Notes: generated by a model from the sequence alone, not told the origin. A DNA stretch of 64,000 nt from Caldicellulosiruptor kronotskyensis 2002 (GCF_000166775.1 NC_014720.1:583501-647500); one strand, 5' to 3'. Positions 37,304 through 47,021 are shown, counted from the first letter of the stretch. Numbers and translations: made by a program.

Positions 37304-39145
37304 GTGATTGTAAAAGACAAGGTATTTAAACTGCTCTATGATGTTGAAAAACCGGGAAGATATATCGGCAACGAAATAAATATGGTAAAAAAAGATCCTG
37401 AAAAGGTAGATATAAGGTTTGCATTTTGCTTTCCGGATGTGTACGAGATTGGTATGTCTAACTTGGGTCTCAAAATATTGTATCATCTTTTGAATGAAAG
37501 AGAAGATGTATACTGCGAAAGGGCTTTTATGCCATGGGTAGATATGCAGAAGAAGATGAAAAAAGAGGGAATAAAACTATTTTCACTTGAAACTTTTACT
37601 GAACTTGATAGATTTGATATAATAGGATTTTCTCTTTCATATGAAATGAGCTATACAAATGTTTTGAAGATGCTTGAACTTGGTGGTCTTCCTCTTGAAA
37701 GTCAAAAAAGAGAAAAAGGAATGCCAATTGTAATTGCAGGAGGTCCGTGTACGTACAATCCAGAACCTCTATGGGAGTTTATAGATGTGTTTGTTATTGG
37801 TGAGGGTGAAGAGGTCATTTTGGAGATTATTGACCTTTATAAAAGATATAAATTTTCTAATATGACAAAGGAAGAGTTCTTACATGAATGTGCGGCTATT
37901 GAAGGATGTTACGTTCCTTCACTTTACAATGTAGAGTATAACCCCGATGGAACTATAAAGTCTATAGTACCTGTATCAGAAAATGTACCAGCAAGAGTAA
38001 AAAAGAGAATTGTAAAAGATTTAGATACAAGCTATTTTCCAACAAAGATGATAACACCTCTTATAGAAGTTGTTCATGATAGAATAACCTTGGAAATTTT
38101 CAGAGGTTGTGCAAGAGGGTGCAGGTTTTGCCAGGCAGGTATAATATACAGACCTGTTAGGTTCAGAAAGGCAGAAAAGGTTTTACAGTATGCAAAAGAA
38201 CTTGTTGAAAATTGTGGGTGTAATGAGATATCGCTTGTATCCCTCAGTACAAGTGACTATCCGAATATAGATGAACTTGCAAGGGAAATTTTGAAGTTTG
38301 CAGAGGACAAAAAGGTAAACATTTCTTTGCCATCTTTGAGGCTTGACACGACATCTTTAGACCTTTTAAAAGAAGTTGAAAAGGTAAGGAAACCTACACT
38401 GACCTTTGCACCCGAGGCAGGAACACAGAGACTAAGAGATGTTATAAATAAAAATATAAAAGAAGAAGATATATACTCTACAGTCAGACTTGCATTTGAA
38501 AGAGGGTTTCAAAATATAAAACTCTATTTCATGCTTGGACTTCCTCTTGAAAAAGATGAAGATGTAATGGGAATATACACAATAGCAAAGAATATAAGGG
38601 AGATTTACAAAGAACTTGGATTTAAAAAGAGAATAAGAATAACAGTGTCCACGTCCTTTTTTGTACCAAAACCACACACGCCCTTTCAGTGGGAAGCGCA
38701 GGATAGTATTGAAAACATGCAAAGAAAGATGAAACTTTTAAAGGAGAATCTCAAAAAGGTAAAGGATGTTGAGTATAGCTGGCATGATTTTTATCTTAGC
38801 AAACTTGAAGCGGTACTTTCGCGGGGTGACAGAAGGCTTTCTAAGGTGATTAAAAGAGCAGTTGATCTTGGTTGCCAGTTTGACGACTGGGGCGAGTTTT
38901 TTGACTTTTCAAAATGGGAAAAAACATTCCAGCAAGAAAACATCGACTGGAGGTTTTACTCTGATCGAAAAAGAAGTTTTGATGAGGTTTTGCCATGGGA
39001 CATTATAGATACTGGCGTGACCAAAGAGTTTTTAAAAAGAGAATGTCTTTTAGCATATGAGGGAAAAACTACAAGTTCGTGTTTTGATAGATGTACAGGT
39101 TGCGGTGTAGCTTCTTTTCGAGGGGGAATTTGTGTTGACAAATAA
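37304..39145 (+). CDS. B12-binding-like radical SAM protein (TIGR03960 family)
   Basis: This 613-residue protein has an N-terminal B12-binding-like domain (PDVYEIGMSNLGLKILYHLL, FVIGEGEEVI), a radical SAM core with CARGCRFCQAG (the CxxxCxxC cluster) and a C-terminal region ending CFDRCTGCGV. The family is uncharacterised; an RNA- or cofactor-modifying role is inferred from its fixed linkage to the next gene and RNase G. The GTG start has GAAGAGGTG about 10 nt upstream. Its end overlaps the next gene by 14 nt. Confidence 0.88.
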   Translation: MIVKDKVFKLLYDVEKPGRYIGNEINMVKKDPEKVDIRFAFCFPDVYEIGMSNLGLKILYHLLNEREDVYCERAFMPWVDMQKKMKKEGIKLFSLETFTELDRFDIIGFSLSYEMSYTNVLKMLELGGLPLESQKREKGMPIVIAGGPCTYNPEPLWEFIDVFVIGEGEEVILEIIDLYKRYKFSNMTKEEFLHECAAIEGCYVPSLYNVEYNPDGTIKSIVPVSENVPARVKKRIVKDLDTSYFPTKMITPLIEVVHDRITLEIFRGCARGCRFCQAGIIYRPVRFRKAEKVLQYAKELVENCGCNEISLVSLSTSDYPNIDELAREILKFAEDKKVNISLPSLRLDTTSLDLLKEVEKVRKPTLTFAPEAGTQRLRDVINKNIKEEDIYSTVRLAFERGFQNIKLYFMLGLPLEKDEDVMGIYTIAKNIREIYKELGFKKRIRITVSTSFFVPKPHTPFQWEAQDSIENMQRKMKLLKENLKKVKDVEYSWHDFYLSKLEAVLSRGDRRLSKVIKRAVDLGCQFDDWGEFFDFSKWEKTFQQENIDWRFYSDRKRSFDEVLPWDIIDTGVTKEFLKRECLLAYEGKTTSSCFDRCTGCGVASFRGGICVDK

Positions 39146-39767
39146 GTATAGATTTTACTTTTCACGTGATTTGCCTGCAGCGTTTATATCCCATCTTGAC
39201 ATGACAAGGTTATTTGAAAGGTTATTTAGAAGGTTGAATATAAAGCTTAAGTTTACACAAGGATTCAACCCACACCCAAAGATAGTTTTTATTCTTCCAA
39301 TGCCAGTTGGGCTTTGTTCAAAAGAAGAGATATTTGAGGTTGAGTGCGAGCAGGAACTTGATATCAGTATCATTGAGAATTTCAACAAAATATTACCAGA
39401 AGGATTAAAAATATTGAAAGTTGAGCTGGCTACTGATAAAATACAAGTAAGTGATATGTATTATCAATGTTTTGTTGAAGCTGAGGAAGAATTTTGTAAG
39501 TACTTTGATGAATTTATGAAAAAAAACCCTGCTATAAAAAAAGAGAAGGAAGGTAAAGTAACAGTAAAGAAAATTTTTGATTTTATTTTGAGCTATGAAT
39601 GTGAAAAAGAAGAGAAAGCTATAAAAATAAGTTTTCATATAAATGTTTTGAATGGAAGCTATATAAAACCAGAAGATATATTAAGAGAGTTTTCGCAAGA
39701 GTATAATATTGAGTGTAAGATTGTGAGGGTTGAAAGGGTAAAAGTTAACTATAAAAGGGTGATATAA
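39132..39767 (+). CDS. DUF2344 radical-SAM-linked protein (TIGR03936 family)
   Basis: This 211-residue protein starts YRFYFSRDLPAAFISHLDMT and carries FTQGFNPHPKIVFILPMPVG, the TIGR03936/DUF2344 pattern. In other bacteria it is fused to the preceding radical SAM protein, so the two act together. The start may be GTG 39132 or TTG 39135; AGGGGG lies 5 or 8 nt upstream. Its stop overlaps the rng ATG (TAATG). Confidence 0.88.
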   Translation: MLTNKYRFYFSRDLPAAFISHLDMTRLFERLFRRLNIKLKFTQGFNPHPKIVFILPMPVGLCSKEEIFEVECEQELDISIIENFNKILPEGLKILKVELATDKIQVSDMYYQCFVEAEEEFCKYFDEFMKKNPAIKKEKEGKVTVKKIFDFILSYECEKEEKAIKISFHINVLNGSYIKPEDILREFSQEYNIECKIVRVERVKVNYKRVI

Positions 39768-41482
39768 TGCAAAGTGAGATTATAGTTGATGTAAGTTTTA
39801 ACCAAACAAGGGTTGCTGTTTTGGAAGACAAAGAACTTGTCGAGATTTACATCGAGAGGGAAGACAGTCAAAGCATAGTAGGGAATATCTATAAAGGGGT
39901 TGTTGAAAACATTCTGCCTGGTATGGATGCAGCTTTTGTCAATATTGGTCAGGAAAAAAATGCTTTTTTGTACCTTGGCGATGTGAACAGGCTTGAATTT
40001 GGAGATACTGATGAGTATTATGAAATAAAAACAAATCCGCTTGCTCTGAGGTGTGGTCAGGAGATAGTTGTGCAGGTAATAAAGGAAGGGTATGACCAGA
40101 AAGGACCAAGGGTTACCACAAACATAACGTTGCCAGGAAGGTACTTAGTTCTTTTGCCATGCACAGAATATGTTGGTGTTTCAAAAAGGATTGAGAGTGA
40201 AGAAGAAAGGCAGAGACTTAAAGAGATAGCCTGCAGGATAAGACCTGAGGGAATGGGTTTGATTGTCAGAACTGCGGCAGAAAGCAAGAGTGAAGAGATT
40301 TTAAAAAGCGAACTTGAGTTTTTAAAGAATATGTGGAAAAAAATAAGACAGAAAAGCTGTCAGAGCGCTCCTGTTCTTCTTTACAAAGACTATGACCTTG
40401 TGTTCAAAGCTGTAAGAGACATGTTTACTAATCAGGTTGACAGGTTTGTTATAAACGATAGGAAAAAATATAACAAGATAATAGAGTTTTTATCCTCTTA
40501 TGCCCCAAGCTTGAAGAGTAAAGTTGAGTATTTTAACCTCGCAACAAATATATTCGAATATTTTCAGATAGAACAAAAGCTTTCAAAAGCTTTATCAAAA
40601 AGAGTGTGGCTCAAAAGTGGTGGGTATATAGTAATAGATGAGACAGAGGCATTGACTGTAATTGATGTCAACACAGGAAAGTATGTTGGCAAGACTGATG
40701 TTGCAGAAACAATCTTAAAGACAAATCTTGAAGCTGCACAGGAGATTGCAAGGCAGCTAAGGCTCAGAGATATTGGCGGAATAATCATAATTGACTTTAT
40801 TGATATGAAAAATCCAGATCATCAGAAGATAGTTTTAGATGCTTTGAAAGAGGCTCTCAAAAGAGACAAGACAAAAACAGTGGTTGTTGACATAACGCCG
40901 CTTGGGCTTGTTGAGATGACAAGAAAAAAGGTAAGACAGCGACTTTCATGTGTTATGCAATCAAACTGTCCTTACTGTGAGGGTACAGGTAAGATTTTAT
41001 CTCCTGAGAGCGTCGCGTTTAAAGTTTTGAAAGAGATTGAGTGGTATTGCAAAAACAAGGTAGAAGACAAGTTCTTTGTTGAAATTAACACAAAAGTATG
41101 TGAGATTTTAAGAAAGGGTGAAATTGACAGGATAAAAGATCTTGAGCAAAAGTACAAAAAGAAAATCTATATCAAAGCTTCTTCAAATATTCACATAAAT
41201 AAGTTTACCATATGCCCTGTAAAGGATGAGGACCATTACATGGCGTTGTGTGGCTGGCTTTGTGAAGGAGATGAGGTTTTGGCGTTTGTTGAGGAGGAAG
41301 ACAGGTTCAATCCGAAAAATGCAATTGGGTATGTAAACCAGAATAGAATAGAGCTTGATGATGCAGCTGACCTTGTTGGCAAGTATATCTATGCAAAGAT
41401 TGAAAAGGTGTATGGAACACTTTCAAAAGGAAAGATTTTAGATGTATATGAGGTTGATAAAGAGGATGTAAAAGAGTTTTAA
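39767..41482 (+). CDS. rng: Ribonuclease G/E family endoribonuclease
   Basis: This enzyme cleaves single-stranded RNA in rRNA maturation and mRNA decay. It has 571 residues: an N-terminal S1 domain (IVGNIYKGVVENILPGMDAA), the catalytic DNase I-like region with VIDVNTGKYVGK and IIIIDFIDMKNPDHQ, which supply the metal-binding aspartates, and the zinc-link cysteines in CPYCEGTGK. A C-terminal extension (about residues 450-571) resembles a TRAM/OB-type RNA-binding domain. Confidence 0.93.
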   Translation: MQSEIIVDVSFNQTRVAVLEDKELVEIYIEREDSQSIVGNIYKGVVENILPGMDAAFVNIGQEKNAFLYLGDVNRLEFGDTDEYYEIKTNPLALRCGQEIVVQVIKEGYDQKGPRVTTNITLPGRYLVLLPCTEYVGVSKRIESEEERQRLKEIACRIRPEGMGLIVRTAAESKSEEILKSELEFLKNMWKKIRQKSCQSAPVLLYKDYDLVFKAVRDMFTNQVDRFVINDRKKYNKIIEFLSSYAPSLKSKVEYFNLATNIFEYFQIEQKLSKALSKRVWLKSGGYIVIDETEALTVIDVNTGKYVGKTDVAETILKTNLEAAQEIARQLRLRDIGGIIIIDFIDMKNPDHQKIVLDALKEALKRDKTKTVVVDITPLGLVEMTRKKVRQRLSCVMQSNCPYCEGTGKILSPESVAFKVLKEIEWYCKNKVEDKFFVEINTKVCEILRKGEIDRIKDLEQKYKKKIYIKASSNIHINKFTICPVKDEDHYMALCGWLCEGDEVLAFVEEEDRFNPKNAIGYVNQNRIELDDAADLVGKYIYAKIEKVYGTLSKGKILDVYEVDKEDVKEF

Positions 41483-41487
41483 TTTGG

Positions 41488-41517
41488 TTGAAAAAAATAT
41501 GTTATTTTTGATAAAAT
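41488..41517 (+). promoter_or_regulatory. Putative sigma-A promoter of efp
   Basis: TTGAAA (41488-41493) and TAAAAT (41512-41517) are 18 nt apart, in the 68-bp gap before efp. The predicted start lies about 27 nt before the efp ATG. Confidence 0.55.
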
Positions 41518-41550
41518 AGAAGAGCAAAATTTTAAATCGGAGGGAAGCTG

Positions 41551-42108
41551 ATGGTTGAGGCAGGCGATTTTCGAAGAGGATTAACAATAGAGTATGAAGG
41601 TCAGATATTTCAGGTAATTGAATTTTTACACGTAAAACCTGGCAAGGGCGCAGCTTTTGTTAGGACAAAACTTAAAAATATAAAGACAGGTGCTGTGATT
41701 GAAAAGACATTCAGACCGGATGAGAGAATGCCTCTTGCTCACATTGAAAGAAGAGAGATGCAGTACCTTTACAACGACGGTGAGCTCTACTATTTCATGG
41801 ACACCCAGACATACGAGCAAATTGCGCTAAATCAAGAGATGGTTGGTGATGCACTCAAGTTTGTAAAGGAAAATATGACAGTTACAGTTCTTTCTCACAA
41901 TGGAGTTGTATTTGGAGTTGAACCACCAAGATTTGTGGAGCTTGAGGTAATTGATACAGAACCGGGCTTTAAAGGTGATACTCAAACTGGTGCAACAAAA
42001 CCAGCGAAGGTTGAAACAGGCGCTGTAATACAGGTTCCACTTTTTATAAATGTTGGCGATAAAATTAAGATTGATACATCGACAGAAGAGTATCTGTCGC
42101 GAGTGTAA
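41551..42108 (+). CDS. efp: Translation elongation factor P
   Basis: EF-P relieves ribosome stalling at polyproline. It has 185 residues in three beta-barrel domains. The loop [17 protein letters not shown] holds the lysine that is modified in many bacteria. The C-terminal signature [17 protein letters not shown] is diagnostic. A CGGAGGGAAG SD precedes the ATG. Confidence 0.97.
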   Translation: MVEAGDFRRGLTIEYEGQIFQVIEFLHVKPGKGAAFVRTKLKNIKTGAVIEKTFRPDERMPLAHIERREMQYLYNDGELYYFMDTQTYEQIALNQEMVGDALKFVKENMTVTVLSHNGVVFGVEPPRFVELEVIDTEPGFKGDTQTGATKPAKVETGAVIQVPLFINVGDKIKIDTSTEEYLSRV

Positions 42109-42211
42109 TTGATTTGACATTTTTCTATTATATGCTTTGTGTATAAACTATTTTTTATGGGTAAATATTATGTATAGACAAGGTTATTCTGTGTTGTAGG
42201 AGGATACTTTA

Positions 42212-42682
42212 ATGGAAAATTTATATGAAAAGGTTGCATACTTGAGAGGGCTTGCAGAGGGTCTGGGCGTAAATGAGGATTCAAAAGAAGGAAGGCTTCT
42301 TCTGAGTATCATTGATGTGCTTGACGAGTTTGCAGATGCAATAAATGAGCTTGACGTCAAGCAAGCAGAGCTTGAAGATGTTGTTGATTCAATTGACGAG
42401 GATTTGGAAAAGTTAGAAGATGAAGTGTATGAAAATTATGATGAGGATTATGATGACTACTACGATGATGAAGATGACGAAGACTTGGTGGAAGTGACCT
42501 GTCCAAACTGCAAGGTAACATTTTATTTAGAAGAAGACGAGTACTTAAACGAGGACGAGATTGAATGCCCTAACTGCAACGAAATAATATATCTTGACGA
42601 ACTTGAAGAAGAGTTTGACGATGAAGAAGACGATGATGAGTATGAAGACGAAGTAGATGATGAGGACAAAAAAGATAAATAA
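42212..42682 (+). CDS. Acidic zinc-ribbon protein (CD1247 N-terminal domain-like)
   Basis: This 156-residue, strongly acidic protein begins LYEKVAYLRGLAEGLGVNED and a predicted helical segment (about 1-75), like proteins annotated with a CD1247 N-terminal domain. Asp/Glu-rich stretches follow, enclosing a rubredoxin-like zinc ribbon with CPNC (twice: VTCPNCKVTFYLEEDEY and IECPNCNEIIYLDE). Its function is unknown. An AGGAGG SD is present; a TTGACA at 42114 hints at its own promoter but lacks a well-spaced -10 box. Confidence 0.75.
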   Translation: MENLYEKVAYLRGLAEGLGVNEDSKEGRLLLSIIDVLDEFADAINELDVKQAELEDVVDSIDEDLEKLEDEVYENYDEDYDDYYDDEDDEDLVEVTCPNCKVTFYLEEDEYLNEDEIECPNCNEIIYLDELEEEFDDEEDDDEYEDEVDDEDKKDK

Positions 42683-42711
42683 AGATTATATTAATAAAGA
42701 AAGAAGGTTTT

Positions 42712-42738
42712 AGCCGGTGCTTCTTGCCGGCTTTTTGT
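42712..42738 (+). terminator. Rho-independent terminator
   Basis: AGCCGG (42712-42717) pairs with CCGGCT (42727-42732) around a 9-nt loop and runs into TTTTGTTT. It ends the efp and zinc-ribbon transcript. Confidence 0.8.
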
Positions 42739-42827
42739 TTATATTACCAATTATTTGTTGCAAGGGGTTGTTATAAATAAACAAAAACATTCTGCTTTTA
42801 TATGTTTAAAATGTATAATAATAAGAT

Positions 42828-42866
42828 TGTCAAATTATTGACATTGTCAGACGCATTAGATATAAT
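42828..42866 (+). promoter_or_regulatory. Consensus sigma-A promoter of the serine operon with overlapping dyad
   Basis: TTGACA (42838-42843) and TATAAT (42861-42866) are 17 nt apart, a perfect consensus. The -35 box is the right arm of a perfect inverted repeat TGTCAA-N4-TTGACA (42828-42843), which could be a repressor or activator site. The leader to the first gene is about 40 nt. Confidence 0.85.
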
Positions 42867-42912
42867 CAACTTAAAACAAATTGAGTTTGTTTGAAAGGGG
42901 TAGAGTTTAAAT

Positions 42913-44073
42913 ATGAGAAAACCAAAACTTTTGATGACACCTGGTCCAACTCCGCTTCCACCTGAGGTTATTTCTGCCATGTCGCAACAGATTATTCACC
43001 ATCGCACAAAAGAATTTGGTGAAATCTTTTCAAGAGTGAATGAAAATCTAAAAAAGGTGTTCCAGACAAAAAACAATGTTTTAACATTTGCAGCATCAGG
43101 AACAGGTGCAATGGAAGCAAGCGCTGTCAATTTCTTTTCTGAAGGCGACACCGTTTTGGTTGTCTCAGTAGGGGTTTTTGGGGATAGATTTATAAATATA
43201 TGCAAGACATTTGGTCTGAATGTGATTGAAAAGAAGTATCAATATGGTGACGTTGCGAATATTGATGAGATAATTGAAATTATTGAATCTAATAAAGACA
43301 TAAAAGGTGTGTTTATAACACACAACGAAACATCAACAGGTGTTACAAATCCTATTGAGAAACTTGCAAGGTATCTAAAAAATACCGACAAGATATTAAT
43401 TGTTGATGCAGTCAGTTCACTTGGTGCAATTGATTTAAAGACAGATGAGTGGGGCGTTGATGTAGTTGTTACAGGTTCTCAGAAAGCTTTGATGTCCCCT
43501 CCAGGACTTGCTTTTGTCTCTGTATCAGAAAAAGCTTGGGAGTTTTACAAAACGTCAAAACTTAGAAAGTTTTACTGGGACTTTAAAAAGTATCAGGACA
43601 ATCTTTTGAAAGAAAGCCAAGATACACCATTCACTCCAGCTGTTACATTAATCAGAGCTGTTGATGCAGGACTTAGACTAATTTTAGATTATGGACTTGA
43701 AAACAATTTTAAACGTCACACACGTCTTGCACATCTTACTCAGCTTGCAGCTGAAAAACTCAATTTAGAGCTTTTGCCAAAGAAAGAATACTCATCTGCG
43801 GTAATTACTGCAATCAAGTCACCAGAGGGTGTGGATATAGAAAAGGTAAGAAAGATAATGAATCAGAAATATGATATAATGGTAACAGGGGGGCAGGCTA
43901 CTTTAAAAGGGAAGATTATAAGAATAGGTCATATGGGATATGTGGATGAGTTTGATTTACTCAAAACAATAGAATGTTTTGAACTTGCGCTTTTAGAAGT
44001 AGGATACAAAAACTTTGGAGTTGGCGAGGCAACAAAAGCAGTCCTTCAGGAAATTGCTAAGGAGGTAAGGTAA
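42913..44073 (+). CDS. Class V PLP-dependent aminotransferase (serine-pathway type)
   Basis: This 386-residue enzyme resembles serine-pyruvate/alanine-glyoxylate aminotransferases. It begins with TPGPTPLPPEVISAMSQQII, has the DAVSSLGAIDLKTDEWGVDV segment, and the PLP-binding lysine is K191 in TGSQKALMSPPGLAF. Placed 5 nt before serA, it probably provides the transamination step of serine synthesis in place of the usual SerC. Direct use of phosphohydroxypyruvate versus pyruvate or glyoxylate cannot be decided from sequence. Confidence 0.9.
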   Translation: MRKPKLLMTPGPTPLPPEVISAMSQQIIHHRTKEFGEIFSRVNENLKKVFQTKNNVLTFAASGTGAMEASAVNFFSEGDTVLVVSVGVFGDRFINICKTFGLNVIEKKYQYGDVANIDEIIEIIESNKDIKGVFITHNETSTGVTNPIEKLARYLKNTDKILIVDAVSSLGAIDLKTDEWGVDVVVTGSQKALMSPPGLAFVSVSEKAWEFYKTSKLRKFYWDFKKYQDNLLKESQDTPFTPAVTLIRAVDAGLRLILDYGLENNFKRHTRLAHLTQLAAEKLNLELLPKKEYSSAVITAIKSPEGVDIEKVRKIMNQKYDIMVTGGQATLKGKIIRIGHMGYVDEFDLLKTIECFELALLEVGYKNFGVGEATKAVLQEIAKEVR

Positions 44074-44078
44074 ATAAA

Positions 44079-45674
44079 ATGAAGGTCTTGGTGACTGAAA
44101 GAATCGCAAAAGAAGGTATAGATATTTTAAAAAATGAAGGCATTGAAGTTGATGAGAAGGTAGGACTATCTCACCAAGAAATTTGCAATATAATTGGTGA
44201 ATATGATGCTTTAATTGTCAGAAGTGCAACAAAAGTAAATGAAGAGATGATAAAATGTGGCAGGAACTTAAAAGTAATTGCAAGAGCTGGTGTGGGTATT
44301 GACAATGTGGATGTAGAGGCTGCAACAAAACAGGGAATAATTGTTGTCAATGCTCCGGATGGTAACATTATGGCAGCTGCCGAGCTCACAATTGGTCTTA
44401 TATTTAGTATATTCAGATACATTCCACAGGCGTACATGTCTTGCAAGCAGGGCGATTTTAGAAGAAACAAATTCAAAGGTGTTGAGCTTTACGAAAAGAC
44501 AGCAGGAATAATCGGGTTTGGCAAGATAGGAGCGCTTGTTGCAGAAAGACTCAAAGCTTGCGGAATGAGGGTTATTGCGTATGATCCATATGTTTCTGAT
44601 GAAAAGTTCAAAAAATATGGTGTTGAAAAAGTTGATTTTGAAACACTTTTGAAAGAATCCGACCTTATCACTATTCATACACCAAAGACGAAAGAGACAT
44701 ATAACCTTATTTCTGAAAAAGAGTTCAAAAAGATGAAGAAAGGTGTAAGAATTGTTAACTGTGCACGTGGCGGTGTAATAAACGAAAATGATCTTTACAA
44801 TGCGATAAAAGAGGGTATAGTGGCAGCAGCAGCACTTGATGTTCTTGAAAAAGAACCAAACTTTGAGCTTGAAAAGCAAGAATATCATAACCCTCTTTTA
44901 GAACTTGACAATGTGGTAATAACACCTCATCTTGGAGCATCTACCCAGGAAGCTCAGGTAAACGTTGCTGTATCTGTCGCAAGAGAGGTTGCAGCGGTGT
45001 TAAAAGGTGGTATTGCTAAGAATGCTGTCAATCTTCCTGCGTTTGAAAAGGAAAAACTTGAAGAAACTATGCCATATTTAGAACTTGCTGAGGCAATGGG
45101 CAAGATTTTTATCCAGGCAGAAAGGGCTTTTGCCAATAAAATCGAAATTGTGTACAGCGGTCAGATAGATGAAAAAGCAACAACATGGCTCACACGTGCA
45201 CTTTTAAAAGGCTATCTTGAATTTTCAGTACAGGACACTGTCAACTATGTAAATTCCCAGCTATTGGCAAAAGAACAGGGAATTGAGGTAATTGAGAGTA
45301 AAACAGAAGAAGCAGGCAAATTTAAAAATATGATAACTGCAAGGTTTACTACAAGCGAGAAAGTTTTAGAACTTTCTGGAACAGTTTATAACAACGAGGG
45401 CAGAATCATAGATTTCTTTGGCTACAAAGTTGATTTCAAGCCAGAAAAATATATGCTTCTTATTCAGAATATAGATAAACCTGGTATGATAGGGAAAATT
45501 GGTACAATTGTCGGTGAATATGGAATCAATATTGCTACAATGCAAGTGTCCAGAAACAAAAAAGGCGAGAAAGCTGTTATGGTATGTGAGATAGACGGTG
45601 AGCTACCTGATGAGGCTGTAGAAAAGTTAAAAAATACTGATGGTATTTTAAGGGTAACAATGGCAAAGCTGTAA
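44079..45674 (+). CDS. serA: D-3-phosphoglycerate dehydrogenase
   Basis: SerA oxidises 3-phosphoglycerate to 3-phosphohydroxypyruvate, the first step of serine synthesis. It has 531 residues, the long form: a catalytic domain with NAD-binding GFGKIGALVAERLKACGM, the active-site arginine in NCARGGVINENDL and the histidine in VVITPHLGAST, an intervening domain, and a C-terminal ACT domain (IDKPGMIGKIGTIVGEYGIN) that usually binds serine for feedback inhibition. Confidence 0.96.
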   Translation: MKVLVTERIAKEGIDILKNEGIEVDEKVGLSHQEICNIIGEYDALIVRSATKVNEEMIKCGRNLKVIARAGVGIDNVDVEAATKQGIIVVNAPDGNIMAAAELTIGLIFSIFRYIPQAYMSCKQGDFRRNKFKGVELYEKTAGIIGFGKIGALVAERLKACGMRVIAYDPYVSDEKFKKYGVEKVDFETLLKESDLITIHTPKTKETYNLISEKEFKKMKKGVRIVNCARGGVINENDLYNAIKEGIVAAAALDVLEKEPNFELEKQEYHNPLLELDNVVITPHLGASTQEAQVNVAVSVAREVAAVLKGGIAKNAVNLPAFEKEKLEETMPYLELAEAMGKIFIQAERAFANKIEIVYSGQIDEKATTWLTRALLKGYLEFSVQDTVNYVNSQLLAKEQGIEVIESKTEEAGKFKNMITARFTTSEKVLELSGTVYNNEGRIIDFFGYKVDFKPEKYMLLIQNIDKPGMIGKIGTIVGEYGINIATMQVSRNKKGEKAVMVCEIDGELPDEAVEKLKNTDGILRVTMAKL

Positions 45675-45728
45675 TATGGTTTTTGTATGGAAATGGAAAA
45701 TATAAAGTAGAAAGGGTTATGGAGAAGG

Positions 45729-47003
45729 ATGGCTAACATCAAAGGTTTTAGAGGTTTGAGATATTCGCCTGAAATTGAACTTGACAAGTGCATATGTCCT
45801 CCTTATGATATTATTTCTGAAGAGGAAAGAGAGGAACTCTACAGAAAAAGTGAATACAACATAATCCGAGTTGAGTTTGGGAAAGAGTATGAGAATGATA
45901 ACCAGGAAAATAACAAGTTTACCCGTGCAAAAGAATATTTGGATAACTGGATAAAACAGGGAATTTTAAAATTTGACTCAAATGATTGCATTTATGTTCT
46001 TGAACAGGAATTTGAGGTGGATGGGAAGAAATATGTTCGCACAGGACTGATTGTGGTTCTTGAACTTGTTGAATTTGAAAAGGGTATAGTTATACCTCAT
46101 GAATTTACACTTTCAAAACCTAAGCAAGAAAGACTTGAGCTTATGCGAAAGACACATGCTAATATCAGCAGCATATTTGGGCTTTATGAAGATAAGACAA
46201 AAGAAATTAAAGAGATTCTGGATAGAATAAAATCGAAAAAAGAAGATGTTTCTTACAATGGTATTGGCACATTTGAAAGAATGTGGGTTGTATCTGGCAG
46301 TGATACAATTGAAAAATTGAGGCAGCTTTTTTATGATAAGAAGATATTTATTGCAGATGGTCACCACAGGTATGAAACAGCCCTTGAATACAAAAAAGAG
46401 ATGGAACAAAAAGAGGGCAAACGAGATGATGCAGATTATAACTACATAATGATTACACTTACAAGCTTAGAAGACCCGGGAATAGTTATTTTACCCACAC
46501 ACAGGATTGTTCTTTCAACAGATATTGAAGAAGATATATTCGTGGAAAAGTTAAAAGCAGATTTTGAGGTTGAGCAAGGAGATTACAAAAGATTAAAAGA
46601 GAAATTAGAAGCAAAGAAGAAATATGCGTTTTTGGTTTACACATATAACCATAACTTTTACCTAATAACTTTAAAAGAACCTGAAAACTCCTTAAGAGAA
46701 ATTGAGGGAAGTAAAGCTTATAAAAATCTTGATGTTGTGATATTGCAAAAACTTGTTTTAAATAAAGTACTTGAAATTACAGATGAGGACATTCTTTATC
46801 AAAGAAATATAAAGTATACCAAGTCTGATAAGGAACTGATAGAAACAGTAAAAAAAGGTGCCAAATACGGATTTATTTTGAATCCAACCCTTGTTGAGGA
46901 ATTAAAAGATGTATCTTTAAGTGGCGAAAAAATGCCTCAAAAGTCCACATACTTTTATCCAAAACTTATGACAGGAAATGTAATGTATGTTCATTTAAAG
47001 TAA
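45729..47003 (+). CDS. DUF1015 protein with ParB/SerK-like DGHHR motif
   Basis: This 424-residue protein belongs to DUF1015, which starts typically with FRGLRYSPE and has a CPPYDIISEEEREELY segment. The most conserved motif, IADGHHRYETALEYKKEM, holds D210-G-H-H-R214 and resembles the phosphotransfer motif of the ParB/sulfiredoxin-fold serine kinases (SerK, SbnI). It follows serA and the aminotransferase in one operon. A role in phosphoserine/serine phosphoryl transfer is my inference. A terminator follows. Confidence 0.8.
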   Translation: MANIKGFRGLRYSPEIELDKCICPPYDIISEEEREELYRKSEYNIIRVEFGKEYENDNQENNKFTRAKEYLDNWIKQGILKFDSNDCIYVLEQEFEVDGKKYVRTGLIVVLELVEFEKGIVIPHEFTLSKPKQERLELMRKTHANISSIFGLYEDKTKEIKEILDRIKSKKEDVSYNGIGTFERMWVVSGSDTIEKLRQLFYDKKIFIADGHHRYETALEYKKEMEQKEGKRDDADYNYIMITLTSLEDPGIVILPTHRIVLSTDIEEDIFVEKLKADFEVEQGDYKRLKEKLEAKKKYAFLVYTYNHNFYLITLKEPENSLREIEGSKAYKNLDVVILQKLVLNKVLEITDEDILYQRNIKYTKSDKELIETVKKGAKYGFILNPTLVEELKDVSLSGEKMPQKSTYFYPKLMTGNVMYVHLK

Positions 47004-47021
47004 AAGTTTTTATAAAACAAA

